Source: Tectiglobus sp965223355
GTDB taxonomy: Bacteria > Pseudomonadota > Alphaproteobacteria > Rhizobiales > Hyphomicrobiaceae
Assembly: GCA_965223355.1 (NCBI GenBank)
Contig: CBDCWE010000003.1
Span: 186,001-250,000 of the forward strand
DNA length: 64,000 nucleotides
Reading direction: 5' to 3'
Shown: positions 41,732 to 56,700 of the stretch, piece by piece
How positions within the stretch are numbered: position 1 is the first letter of the stretch
Layout: every line of letters starts with the position of its first letter
Position numbers and translations under genes: made by a program
Notes under the pieces: generated by a model
The model's input: only the letters and a program-made list of their open reading frames with translations
The model's database searches: none
Told to the model about the DNA's origin: nothing

Positions 41732-44700
41732 ATGCCATCTCATCGAGTGGCGCAAAGTGTCTTGCGCGCGAGCGAGCGCGCGTTTTGCACCCCAAGCCAA
41801 ACCGAATTCACGCCAGCAATGAGCGAGGCTACGTCGATGTCAATGATTGAATGGCACAGCGGCCAGGCAGTTTCACCGGCAGCCATTGCCGCACGCACAT
41901 CCGGGATTGCGACATCGCAGGTTGTTCGCGCCGCTGTGCGCCGCGCCTTCTCCGTGCTCGCGCGCGCCTTGAACCTTGGCCGCAAGTTCGTTCGCCGCCG
42001 CCGCGCCGTCGCGCGACGCAAACTGCGCCGTGCCATGCGTGCCGTGCAGCGCCGAACGCTGCGCAGAAAAGCCAGTCCGCAAGGGCCCGACAAGCCGCCG
42101 GGACCGAAGCGCAAGAAACCGCGGGACCAGGACCACGACAAGCCGCAGCGATCGGTTCGCAAGCTGATCTATCGCGTCCTCGAACCGCGCCTGGTCTTCG
42201 ACGGCGCGGCGGTCGCAACCGCCGACACCGTCACCGATAGTTCGGTCAGCGCCGATGATACCGCCGTCGCCGAGCAGACCGAGACCGAGAGCACCGCCGA
42301 ATCCAACGAACTGGTCGACGCCCTCGCCGAGACATCGCAAACCGCCGAGACGTCGCAAACCAACGAGATCGCCTTTGTCGATCGCGCCGTCGACAACGTC
42401 GACGCGCTGATCGCGGAGCTCGATCCGGCAATTGAGATCGTGTTCATCGAGGCCGATGAGGACGGCCTTGAGCAGATCGCCGCCGCACTCGATGGGCGCC
42501 AGGACGTCGACGCGATCCACATCCTCTCGCACGGCGATCAGGGTCGCCTGTTCCTCGGCAATGATGTGCTCGATGCCGACAGCATGCAGGGCGAGCACCT
42601 AGATGAACTGACGGCGATCGGCAATGCCCTGTCGGCCGACGGCGACATTCTGATTTACGGCTGCGATTTCACCGGTGGCGAAGCCGGTCTCGAAGCCGCA
42701 ATCCTGCTCGGCTCGATCACCGGTGCCGACATCGCCGCCTCCGAGGACACCACCGGTCACACCACATTCGGCGGCGACTGGGAACTCGAAACCACGGTCG
42801 GCGAGATCGAGACGAGTACGATTACGGCGACCGCCTGGGACGGCGTCCTGGCGCCGCCGGTTGCCAACGATGACACCTTTACCGTGCAGCCCAACGTTGT
42901 TGCCAACATCGATCCGCGCGCGAATGACACCGATGCCGACGGCGATGGCCTGTCCGTTACCCACGTCGATGGCAATGCCTTGAGCGTTGGCAGCCCGGTG
43001 ACGCTTGGCAACGGCGTTGTCGTCGAACTCCTGGGCGATGGTACGCTCAATGTTACGGCGCCCACCGCCATGGAGAACGCCGAGACATTCCAGTACACGC
43101 TCTCCGACGGCTCCTCGAGCGTAACGGCGACCGTCACGCTCAATCGCGACACCGACGGCGACACCGTCATCGATGTTGTTGACATCGACGATGACAATGA
43201 CGGCATTCTGGACGTCAACGAGGGCCTTATCGAAGATGTCAACTATGTCGCCAACTCCTCGCTCACCGGCCCGACAGGCACCGCCGTTGCGCCGACCTCA
43301 TGGACCGCAGTTGCCGGCCTAAATCCACCGACAGCACCGTCGGTCAGCCCAACGCCTGATACGTTGGACGTCAGTTTTCCAGCGTTCGCTGGCAATTCAA
43401 CAACGGTCTCCGCCTCGGCATCTCCCGACGGCGGCACCTGGGTCGGATTGCTTGCAGCAGAGAACTCCAACATTGACGGGTTCTATAACGAGGCGGTCAG
43501 CCAAACCCTGACGGGTTTGATTGTTGGCCAAACCTATACGGTCACCTACTACGCGGCGAACTTCGGCGTTTCCGGTTTCAATTTCAATGAACCGGGATCG
43601 GTCGAAGCCTATGTCGACGGTGTGCTCGTCGCCTCCAGCGGTATGTTGAGCCTACAGGCCGACACCTGGACCCAGGTGACCGGAACGTTTGTCGCGACAT
43701 CGACGAGCGCAACCCTCATCATGGATGCCGGTTACACCTTCCAGTCGGCCGGAGTGACGCAGGGTGCATATATGTCGTTTGACGGCATCACCATCACCGG
43801 CGACGTTAGTGTCGACAGCGACGCCGACGGCATCTCCGACCATCTCGACATCGACAAGGACAACGACGGCATCACGGACAATGTCGAGGCGCAGACGACG
43901 GCGGGCTACATTGCACCGTCCGGCATTGGCGCGGCGATGATCGATTTTGACGGCGACGGCCTCGATGACAACTATGATGCCAACAGCACCGACACATCGA
44001 CGGCGGCCAGCATCGGCCTGATCGAAGTCGACACCGACTCAGACGGCACCGTCGATACGCTCGATTCCGACTCAGACAACGACGGCATCCTCGACATCGC
44101 CGAGCGCGGCGACGGCCAGCCGACATCGATCACCTCAACCACCGACACCGACGGCGATGGCCTGCTCGACATCTTCGAAGGCGCCAACACCGCCGACGGC
44201 TTCGACGTCAACGATGAAAACATCGCCGGCGACGATGGCGGTTTGGACGGCGATTATTCCAACTTCAATCTCAGCGACATTGGCGAGGAAACAAACGCCA
44301 ATGAAGTGGTGACCAACCGCACCAACAACGATGCCGTGGCGTTGACCTCGGATCTCGACTTCCGTGACGTCAGCAACCCGCCGGCAGCCGTTGACGACAG
44401 CTACATTGTCAATCCGGCGACGGTCCTCAACATCGACCCGCGCATTGGCGCCGGCGCCGACAGCGATCCGGACGGCGATCCGCTCTCGATCATCGAAATC
44501 ATCGACCCGACCACGCCCGGCACACCGGTCGCCCTGGTCGTCGGCACGCCGGTCACATTGGCGTCCGGAACCAAGGTGACGCTCAAAGCCGACGGCACCC
44601 TCGACGTCGAAACACCGGCCGGCCTGTCCCCGACCGACACTTTCGATTATGTCATCACCGATGGCACCGACACCGCCCAGGCCACGATCACGCTCAATAT

Positions 44701-47700
44701 CGACACCGACGGCGACGGCGTCATCGATGCCATCGACATCGACGACGACAACGACGGCATTCTGGATGCCACTGAAGGCCTCGACCAAATAAACAACCTG
44801 TTTACGAATGGCGGTCTCGAAAAATCTGATGTGGAACTGCCGCAAACTTTCTATACGGGTCTCGATGGTACCGAATACTCGACCATTGTCGATTTTCAAG
44901 GCGGTTGGACGAGCCACGGAACGGTCGATTGGTCAGAAGGACAGTATATCAAAACATCTGATGCAAACACCAACGTGAAGGGCATTATCGATCAGTCGCC
45001 AGTCGGCGGCGGGTTTGCAATTTTCTCTGTTGCCTTGGAAGCCATCTCCTACGATTTGGCCGTGACGGTTGGCGAAACATACACCGTCGAGTTCTATATC
45101 GGCACCTTGCCTATTTATTGGGGTTCTGATCAGCTGCCGCACGACTATAATGTCGATGTTTCGTGGGGGATTACCAGCGGCGGTGAGTTGCCGGGTGGAG
45201 GCACGGTAAATTTTGGTGAAAACGACCTGCCAAACCAATATACCATGGCAGATTTCCCGGCTGATCTGACGCCGGTGCCGCCGGCAACCTACACACAACT
45301 CGATCCACACTGGCAAAAGGTTAGTTTCCAATTTGTCGCGACCGACGCGACGGCGACGTTCAAAATTACCCAGTTGTCCGCCGGCGCGGTCTTCGTAGTG
45401 GATGATTTGGTCGTGGTTGAAGGTACCCAGGTCGGAAGCCTGGATAGCGACGGCGACGGCCTCGATGACCATCTCGACATCGACAAGGACAACGACGGCA
45501 TCACCGACAATGTCGAAGCGCAGACGACGGCGGGCTACATTGCACCGTCCGGCATTGGCGCGGCGATGATCGATGCCGACGGCGACGGCCTCGATGACAA
45601 CTACGATGCCAACACCGCCGACACATCGGCGGCGGCTAGTATTGGCCTCACCGAAGTCGACACCGACGGCGACGGCATTGTCGACACGCTCGATGCCGAC
45701 TCAGACAACGACGGCATCCTCGACATCGCCGAGCGCGGCGACGGCCAGCCGACCTCGATCACGGCGACCACCGACACCGACGGCGATGGCCTGCTCGACA
45801 TCTTCGAAGGCGCCAACACCGCCGACGGCTTCGACGTCAACGATGAAAACATCGCCGGCGACGACGGCGGTTTGGACGGCGACTATTCCAATTTCAATCT
45901 CGCCGACGGTGATGGCGATACCAACGCCAACGACCCGGTTGCAAATCGCACCAGCAACGATGCCGTGGCGTTGACCTCGGATCTCGACTTCCGCGACGTC
46001 AACAACTCGCCCGTCGCCGTTGACGACAGCTACATTGTCAATCCGTTGACGGTGCTCAACATCGACCCGCGCATTGGCGCCGGTGCCGACAGCGATCTGG
46101 ACGGCGATCCGCTCTCGATCATCGAAATCATCGACCCGACCACACCCGGCACACCGGTCGCCCTGGTCGTCGGCACGCCGGTCACATTGGCGTCCGGAAC
46201 CAAGGTGACGCTCAAAGCCGACGGCACCCTCGACGTCGAAACACCGGCCGGCCTGTCCCCGACCGACAGCTTCGATTATGTCATCACCGATGGCACCGAC
46301 ACCGCCCAGGCCACGATCACGCTCAATATCGACACCGACGGCGACGGCGTCATCGATGCCATCGACATCGACGACGACAACGACGGCATCACCGATGCTG
46401 AGGAGGGAGGGTATGCCCACCTGTTGGGGTCGGCCTTCAATCTTCAGTTCAATGCGGCGGCACCCGGTGTGAGCGCCAACCCCGACAATTGGTCCGACTT
46501 CGCCAATAACGGTTCATCGGACATCGACGATGGCGATGATATCTGGGTCGCCACCGGAACCTCAATGTTTCCGAAGCCGATAGAGGACTATTTCCCGAAC
46601 TCCGAACCGGGTGACCTCTATGTGACGGGCGCCTACGGCGGGACCAATCCTGCCTGGCTTCACCCGCGATTCGAGGGCAACACGCAAACGCTGACTGGTC
46701 TCATTCCGGGCCAGAGCTATACGATCTCCTTCGAGGGCGCATTCTTTCAGCGCGGCACTAACCCGATACCCGCTGAAATGGATTTCGCAATCTGGCTCGA
46801 CTTTGTGCCGAGCGCGCAACCCGACCTTGCAACCGCGCTGGCCAACGATCCGCCGGCCGACACCCAGACACTGACCGTCGAAGCCGACGCCGAACTGGTT
46901 ACTCTGACATTCACCGCAACAAGCACGACGCACGATCTGACGGTCGGCTACTATCCGACCGATTCGGCCGATGAAAGCTTCAACCTGCACTCCGCGATAC
47001 GCGCCGGCAGCGGCTCGTTCGCCATGGTCGGAGGGCTGGATGCCGATGGCGACGGCATCTTCGACCATCTCGACATCGATAAGGACAACGACGGCATCAC
47101 CGACAATGTCGAGGCGCAGACGACGGCGGGCTACATTGCACCCTCCGGCATTGGCGCGGCGATGATCGATGCCGACGGCGACGGCCTTGATGATAACTAC
47201 GATGCCAACGTCGGCGACGTTACGGTGGCAGCGAGCATCGGCCTCACCGAAGTCGACACCGACGGCGACGGCATCGTCGACACGCTCGATGCCGACTCAG
47301 ACAACGACGGCATCCTCGACATCGCCGAGCGCGGCGACGGCCAGCCAACCTCGATCACCTCGACCACCGACACCGACGGTGATGGCCTGCTCGACATCTT
47401 CGAAGGCGCCAACACCGCCGACGGCTTCGACGTCAACGATGAAAACATCGCCGGCGACGATGGCGGTTTGGACGGCGATTATTCCAACTTCAATCTCAGC
47501 GATATCTCGGATGAGACCGACGCCAACGAACCCGTCGCCAACCGCACCAGCAACGATGCCCAGCCGATGACGGCTGATCTCGACTTCCGCGACACGAATA
47601 ATCCGCCCGTCGCCGTTGACGACAGCTACGTTGTCAATCCGTTGACGGTGCTCAACATCGACCCGCGCATTGGCGCCGGTGCCGACAGCGATCCGGACGG

Positions 47701-50700
47701 CGATCCGCTCTCGATCATCGAAATCATCGACCCGACCACGCCCGGCACACCGGTCGCCCTGGTCGTCGGCACGCCGGTCACATTGGCGTCCGGAACCAAG
47801 GTGACGCTCAAAGCCGACGGCACCCTCGACGTCGAAACGCCGGCCGGCCTGTCCCCGACCGACACCTTCGATTATGTCATCTCCGATGGCACCGACACCG
47901 CCCAGGCCACGATCACGCTCAATATCGACACCGACCGCGACACCGTCATCGATGCCGTCGACATCGACGACGACAACGACGGCATTCTGGACGTTGAGGA
48001 ATACGTTGCCGTGTTTACAGGCACGGGCGACTGGACCTACGAGTTTTATACAACACCGCCTGGGGTCACCGCAGAAGTCGACTATCCGATCACCACCATG
48101 CATCCGGATTTCAGCCTGGAACCGGATGGAACATATTCCACCACAGCCACCCCGGACCTGACAGGCACAGTCCCCAACGGCCAGGATGCCGGACCCGGGA
48201 CTCAAGGGGTGGCACAATTCACCACATATGTGGGTGTTGAGCCTGGCACATCGGTTTCGTTTGAATATCAAAATGGTGGTCGCTGGGAATGGGTCAGCAT
48301 CGCAGTCTTGGACACATATGGTAATGTGCTGAGTGTATTGCCGGAGTACTTTTCAACGAGCTCAAACACCCAGACCGTTCCCGCGTTCACTGCGCCTGAC
48401 AATGGCGTTGTGCAAATTGCCGTTACGATTTCGAACCCTGGGCTAACCTACAATCCGCCAAACATCACAAGCCATACGGTCCATTCTGGATATTCGTTCA
48501 CGGATTCGGATGGCGACGGCCTCATCGATGCCCTCGACATCGACAAGGACAACGACGGCATCACCGACAATGTCGAGGCGCAGACGACGGCGGGCTACAT
48601 TGCACCGTCCGGCACCGGCGCGGCGATGATCGATGCCGACGGCGATGGCCTCGATGACAACTACGATGCCAACACCGCCGACACATCGGCGGCGGCCAGC
48701 ATCGGCCTCACCGAAGTCGATACCGACGGCGACGGCACCGTCGACACGCTCGATGCCGACTCAGACAACGACGGCATCCTCGACATCGCCGAGCGCGGCG
48801 ACAGTGGCCCTGCGACCATTACAAGTACCACCGACAGCGATGGCGACGGCCTCCTCGACATCTTTGAGGACGGCGACGGCAGTGGTACGCCAGGCGATCT
48901 GACCGATGGCTTTGACGTCAACGATGAAAACCTTGCCGGCACAAACTTCTTACTGGCCGATACGGACGATGACACCGCCGCGGACGGCAGTGGTGCAATA
49001 CCGCTGACCGCGGACCTCGACTTCCGCGATATCAACGATTCCGATGGCGACGGCATCTCCGACGTTTTTGATATCGATGATGACAATGACGGCATCATCG
49101 ACCGTGACGAAGTCGACGATTTCCGGTTCTTCAATTTCTCTGCCTTGCCGGACATCACGCCTGCCGATTTCACCAATGCAGTGTCGAACGCATCGTTCGA
49201 CCTCAACGGTATCACTGTCGACATGACGACGACGGACATTGGGTTCGGCGATGTCTTTGGCATGGGCACGCTCGGCCTCGTCGACACGAGCGGCAACAAC
49301 TCGGGCGTGGTCACGCTGGACTTTTCCGCACCGGTCAATCGCTTCGTATTGGAAGTGGACGCGTTCAATGCGTCAATCGGCGAGTATCTTACAAACTTCA
49401 ACATCATGCCGACTTTGGTGAGCGACACCCTGGTCATTGACAGCTCGACCGTTCGCGCAACGGGTGAAGAAAACGGCGGCTTCCTGATTTGGGAAAGCGA
49501 TACTCCGTTCAGCCAAATCCAGTTCACAGCGACTGGCACAACGGCGATGGGCGGCATCCTGTTCAAACAAATGGAAGCCCAGCAGTTTACCGACGCTGAC
49601 GCAGACGGCGTCTTCGATCATCGCGACATCGATAAAGACAACGACGGTATTACGGACAACGTCGAAGCGCAGACAACCGCCGGATACATTGCGCCATCCG
49701 GAACTGGTGCGGCCATGATCGATACCGCTGGCGACGGTCTTGACGACAACTATGTTGGCGTTGAACTTATCACCAATGGTGATTTCGCAGCAGACCCATT
49801 TGCTGCCGGCGGCGGCTGGAGCCGCGATCAAACCGACGGTCCGGTAAATTGGGACGGCGCCAACGAGAGAATTGTCTTCACGAGCACAGCCGTCGACGGC
49901 GGCGGCCAGGCCTCCACATCGTTGACGACCGAGATTGGGGCCACCTACAAACTGACCTTTGATGTAACGGCCATCGGCGCAGGACCGGGCCAGGTTGGTT
50001 TGAACGCGCTGTCGTACGATGGCGCACAATTGCTGACCAGCATTGAACCGATCATCACCGAGACCAGCGGTACCCAGACGATAACGCTCGAGTTCGTCGC
50101 GACAACGACCACCTCGTTCATTGCCCTCGACGCCACCTTCGATCAACTCGGGATCGACGTCGCAATCGATAATGTGAGTGTCACCAAACTCGGCCTCACC
50201 GAAGTCGACACCGACGGCGACGGCACCGTCGACACGCTCGATGCCGACTCAGACAACGACGGCATCCTCGACATCGCCGAGCGCGGCGATGGTCAACCGA
50301 CGGCGATCACCTCGACGACAGACACCGATGGCGATGGCCTGCTCGATATCTTTGAGGGCAGCAATGTCAGCGATGGCTTTGACGTCAATGATGAAAACCT
50401 CGACGCGACGAACACCAACTTCCTGCTTGCCGACAGCGATAACGATACCCTGGCCGATGGTTCGGATGCAGTCGCACTCGCCAACGACCTTGACTATCGT
50501 GACTTGCCGAACGCACCAATCGCCGAGGACAACGCGGCCGCGGTCACCGAGGATACCGTCCTGTCGGATAGCGGCAATGTCATCGGCGACGATGACGGCC
50601 TGGATCACGATGCAAACTCTGTCTTCGTCGACTATGACCCTGATGGCAACACGTTTGCAGTCACGGATATCGCTGGCACGCCGGTTACAGGTCCGACGGT

Positions 50701-53700
50701 TGTCGTCGGCACGTACGGCACACTAACGATCCAGCCAGACGGCAGCTACACCTATGACTTGGATAACAACAATCCAACCGTCCAAGCGTTGGGCGACACA
50801 GATCAGCTAAGTGAGACGTTTACGTACACGATCACTGAGACCAGCAATGTTGTGTTCAATTCTGACTTCAGCTGGTTTGCCGCGAACACAGACCTATCGG
50901 TGATCAACTCCGTAACGCCCGATGGTTGGACAGCAACCCATCAAACGCCCGATACCATCGACGAGACGATGAACTACTTTGGTTCGACGTGGAATACGTC
51001 GCCCGATGGCGGTCCGTTCGTGCACTCTATAGCCGACCCCGATCAGTTTGGATTTGAGGCGCTTGAGCAACAGCTCACCGGCCTGGTGGTCGGGCAGACG
51101 TACACGGTTGATTTCAGCCAAACCATTGCGACCAATTCCTTCTCCGCAACCAGCGGCGAGGCGTTCTGGCGCGTAACGGTCGCTGGCCAAACCTTCGACA
51201 GTACATCGATGCTACCGCCGATCTTGGGTTCGGCTGCTGCGTGGAGCGGACAATCCTTCACGTTCACAGCGACAAGCACCACTGAAACCATCAACTTTGC
51301 TGCCACCAGCAATGAGGCGAGCGGGCGCTATCACCTGGGTCTCGACGGTGTAACCGTAACTGGCGTTGTCGCAAGCTCCTTGTCGGATAGCGCTGATCTT
51401 ATCATCACCATCAATGGCACGGATGATCCTCTGGTGATTGGTGATACGGACGACCATCCGACGGTTGCCGGAGCTGATGCGGAGGTGCTTGAGAGCGACC
51501 TTGATGTTATCGGCTCGAATGCTGCGGGCGGCGGTGAGACGGTCTCTGGTGACTTCACGATTACAGCCCCTGATGGCCTTGCATCGTTGCAGGTTGGCCC
51601 CACAGTGATAACGGAAGCACAACTGTTGGCCACTGGCACGACGCCGATCACGGTGGCGGGCACCTATGGTGACCTCACCATCAATGGCTATACCGCCGCG
51701 ACCGGTGTGGTTGATTATAGCTACACGCTGACATCGGCTGCGGACCAGTCCGGCGGCGATATCATTGACGGTTTTGCCTTGACGCTAGTCGATGATGACG
51801 GCGACACGCAAGCGGGAACGCTTGGTGTGTTGATTGTCGACGATGGTGCGACCGCGAACGCCGATGTTGACAGCGTGACGGAAGACGCCGGCGTTCCGGC
51901 AACGGGCAATGTTGTGACGTCGAACGACGTTGTCGGCGCTGATCAAACGGCGAGCCCGGTAACGGCCGTTGTTGTAGGTGCTGGCCCGGCGGCCGGCGGC
52001 GGCAACGTCGGTGCCGGCCTGGCTGGCAGCTACGGCACGCTGACGCTCAATAGTGATGGTTCTTACTCTTATACCCTCGACAACACCAACCCGGCGGTGC
52101 AGGCGCTCGGCTCCACAGACAGCCTTGTTGAGACCTACACCTACGAGATCACCGACGCCGACGGCGATGTCTCGGAAGCCACGTTGACGATCACCATCAA
52201 TGGCGTCAACGATCCGCCGCAACTTGACCTCGACGGTAATGACAGTTCTGGCGCGACAGGATCTGACTATCGGACCGTCTACGTTGAAGATTCGCCGAGT
52301 GTACCGATTGTCGATATTGGAGACGTCTCAGTATTCGACATTGATGGCGACAACATTTCCCAGATCGAAATCACCCTCAACGGCCCGGTGGCGGACGGCA
52401 CATCTGAAGTGCTCTACGCCATTACAACCTCGGCTGTCAGAAGCTTCCCGTTCACCGGGGACTCATTCGTTTCAGCAGGTAACGTCGGCGGTACTGTCTA
52501 CGACTTCAATTTTGATGCAACGACGTCAACGCTGACCATTACACACCGCACATTACCGTCTATGACCACCGCCGAAGCGGCAACGGTCCTGCAGGCGTTC
52601 AACTATGCAAATTCGTCACATAATCCGACGACGGGCGATCGCATTTTCGACGTCACTGTCACGGACGTAAACGGCGCGACAGCAACGGCGCAGTCGACGG
52701 TTAATGTCGTCGCGAACGATGACGGCCCGATCATCAGCCTGGACTCAGATAACTCGTCGGGTGAGCCCAATTCTGTCAGACTTTACGATCAGGCAAGCGT
52801 AACCGGCACGACTGGGGCCCTCAACGGTATCTTGCCAAATGGCGACACCTTCACCTTAACAGGCGGCGACGTCGACATATATCTGAATGATGATTCACCC
52901 GAAAATCCGCAGTTTAGGGATACCTACTCGACCCAAGTCGATTGGCTGATGTACCCGCCAAGTACAGGCGGCACGTCACTACTGCAATTCTCAGGTGGTC
53001 CGGCGCCGGATGGCACTTTGCTGGTGATGCGCGATGTCGACGCCGGCGAAAGTGTAGTCATCACTGCCGCAGACGGTTCGACACCCGTTCATTTGGAAAA
53101 TCTTGAACTCCTCTCTGGTGAGACCAGTGGCTTTCCAACCTATGATCCCGTAACCGGCCAGCTGACTTCTTCCGGTACAAATTATCGGGATGCACTCGTC
53201 GTCTTCGACATCACCGGTATGGAAGACGTCACCATCCAACGGACATCCGGCCAGTACTTCCAGTTTGCCATAATCGGCGCTGAAGTATTGCATACCGACT
53301 ACCGGACAACCTTCTCCGAAAATGGCCCAGCCGTCGCGATCGCCGACACCGACACCTTGGTGTATGATGTCGATGACACCAATATGGAATCGGCAGTCAT
53401 CACGTTGACCAATCCGGTAGCGGCGGAGGACCAGTTGCTCATCGATGGTGCAGTTGTCGCCGCCAACGACACCGGCACGACGACCTCTGGCCTGAGCTAT
53501 ACGGTCTCCGCTGATGGTTACACCATCACGCTTGCCGGCACGGCGACCAAGGCCGTCTACGCCGACACGATCGAGGCGATCAGTTACCAAAACACATCCG
53601 AAGATCCGGACACGACCAATCGCATTGTTAACGTCACGATCAACGATGGCGAAGTTGACAGCACTCCCGCGACCACCATCATCCAAATCACCGACGTTAA

Positions 53701-56700
53701 CGATCCGCCGGTTGCCAACCCCGATGCCGTGACGACCGCCGAGGACACGCCCGTGACCCTCGACCCGGCCGCCAATGACAGCGATATCGACGGCACCATC
53801 GATCCGACCCTGACGGTGTTTGTTGCCCCGCCGGCCGGCGCTACCTTGTCACCCGACGGCAAGACCCTGACGGTGCCCGGTGAAGGCACGTATGTGATCG
53901 ACGCCGTCAGCGGCGAAGTCACCTTTACCCCGGCCGCCAACTTCAACGGCGTTGCAAGCCCGGTGACCTACCAGATCACCGATGATGACGGCGCCACCGC
54001 GACCGCGACCATCACGGTCACCGTCACCGACGTTAACGATCCGCCGGTTGCCAACCCCGATGCCGTGACGACCGCCGAGGACACGCCCGTGACCCTCGAC
54101 CCGGCCGCCAATGATAGCGATATCGACGGCACCATCGATCCGACCCTGACGGTGTTTGTTGCCCCGCCGGCCGGCGCTACCTTATCACCCGACGGCAAGA
54201 CCCTGACGGTGCCCGGTGAAGGCACGTATGTGATCGACGCTGTTAGCGGCGAAGTCACCTTTACCCCGGCCGCCAACTTCAACGGCGTTGCAAGCCCGGT
54301 GACCTACCAGATCACCGATGATGACGGCGCCACCGCGACCGCGACCATCACGGTCACCGTCACCGACGTTAACGATCCGCCGGTTGCCAACCCCGATGCC
54401 GTGACGACCGCCGAGGACACGCCCGTGACCCTCGACCCGGCCGCCAATGACAGCGATATCGACGGCACCATCGATCCGACCCTGACGGTGTTTGTTGCCC
54501 CGCCGGCCGGCGCTACCTTGTCACCCGACGGCAAGACCCTGACGGTGCCCGGTGAAGGCACGTATGTGATCGACGCCGTCAGCGGCGAAGTGACGTTTAC
54601 CCCGGCCGCCAACTTCAACGGCGTTGCAAGCCCGGTGACCTACCAGATCACCGATGATGACGGCGCCACCGCGACCGCGACCATCACGGTCACCGTCACC
54701 GACGTTAACGATCCGCCGGTTGCCAACCCCGATGCCGTGACGACCGCCGAGGACACGCCCGTGACCCTCGACCCGGCCGCCAATGACAGTGATATCGACG
54801 GCACCATCGATCCGACCCTGACGGTGTTTGTTGCCCCGCCGGCCGGCGCTACCTTGTCGCCCGACGGCAAGACCCTGACGGTGCCCGGTGAAGGCACGTA
54901 TGTGATCGACGCCGTTAGCGGCGAAGTCACCTTCACCCCGGCCGCCAACTTCAACGGCGTTGCAACCCCGGTGACCTACCAGATCACCGATGATGACGGC
55001 GCCACCGCGACCGCGACCATCACGGTCACCGTCACCGACGTTAACGATCCGCCGGTTGCCAACCCCGATGCCGTGACGACCGCCGAGGACACGCCCGTGA
55101 CCCTCGACCCGGCCGCCAATGACAGCGATATCGACGGCACCATCGATCCGACCCTGACGGTGTTTGTTGCCCCGCCGGCCGGCGCTACCTTAGCACCCGA
55201 CGGCAAGACCCTGACGGTGCCCGGTGAAGGCACGTATGTGATCGACGCCGTCAGCGGCGAAGTCACCTTTACCCCGGCCGCCAACTTCAACGGCGTTGCA
55301 AGCCCGGTGACCTACCAGATCACCGATGATGACGGCGCCACCGCGACCGCGACCATCACGGTCACCGTCACCGACGTTAACGACCCGCCGGTTGCCAACC
55401 CCGATGCCGTGACGACCGCCGAGGACACGCCCGTGACCCTCGACCCGGCCGCCAATGATAGCGATATCGACGGCACCATCGATCCGACCCTGACGGTGTT
55501 CGTTGCCCCGCCGGCCGGCGCTACCTTATCACCCGACGGCAAGACCCTGACGGTGCCCGGTGAAGGCACGTATGTGATCGACGCTGTTAGCGGCGAAGTC
55601 ACCTTCACCCCGGCCGCCAACTTCAACGGCGTTGCAAGCCCGGTGACCTACCAGATCACCGATGATGACGGCGCCACCGCGACCGCGACCATCACGGTCA
55701 CCGTCACCGACGTTAACGACCCGCCGGTTGCCAACCCCGATGCCGTGACGACCGCCGAGGACACGCCCGTGACCCTCGACCCGGCCGCCAATGATAGCGA
55801 TATCGACGGCACCATCGATCCGACCCTGACGGTGTTTGTTGCCCCGCCGGCCGGCGCTACCTTGGCGCCCGACGGCAAGACCCTGACGGTGCCCGGTGAA
55901 GGCACGTATGTGATCGACGCTGTTAGCGGCGAAGTGACGTTTACCCCGGCCGCCAACTTCAACGGCGTTGCAAGCCCGGTGACCTACCAGATCACCGATG
56001 ATGACGGCGCCACCGCGACCGCGACCATCACGGTCACCGTCACCGACGTTAACGACCCGCCGGTTGCCAACCCCGATGCCGTGACGACCGCCGAGGACAC
56101 GCCCGTGACCCTCGACCCGGCCGCCAATGACAGCGATATCGACGGCACCATCGATCCGACCCTGACGGTGTTTGTTGCCCCGCCGGCCGGCGCTACCTTA
56201 TCGCCCGACGGCAAGACCCTGACGGTGCCCGGTGAAGGCACGTATGTGATCGACGCCGTCAGCGGCGAAGTCACCTTTACCCCGGCCGCCAACTTCAACG
56301 GCGTTGCAACCCCGGTGACCTACCAGATCACCGATGATGACGGCGCCACCGCGACCGCGACCATCACGGTCACCGTCACCGACGTTAACGATCCGCCGGT
56401 TGCCAACCCCGATGCCTTCATGACGGAGGAGGATACGGCGAGCACAATCCCAGTGCTGACAAATGACACGGATCCTGATGGCAATACGCTCACCGTCACC
56501 TCAATTGACGGCCAACCCGCCAGCGTTGGCACACCGATTGTTCTGACAGACGGCTCGGGCACGGCCACGCTCAGTCCCGACGGCACGATCATGTTCGAGC
56601 CGACGCCGAACTACAACGGCCCGGCATCATTCAACTACACGATCACGGATGGCCAGCAAACCAGCACAACCACCGCCAGCGGCCTTGTCACCCCGGTCAA

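Noticed and set aside
44135..48271. Several antisense open frames of 240-320 codons in the giant gene
   Set aside because: They mirror the repetitive DNA of the plus-strand repeats and repeat along with it; no independent domain.
53693..56380. Regular repeats that could suggest a CRISPR array
   Set aside because: Units are 336 bp, contiguous without spacers and in-frame coding repeats of a giant protein.
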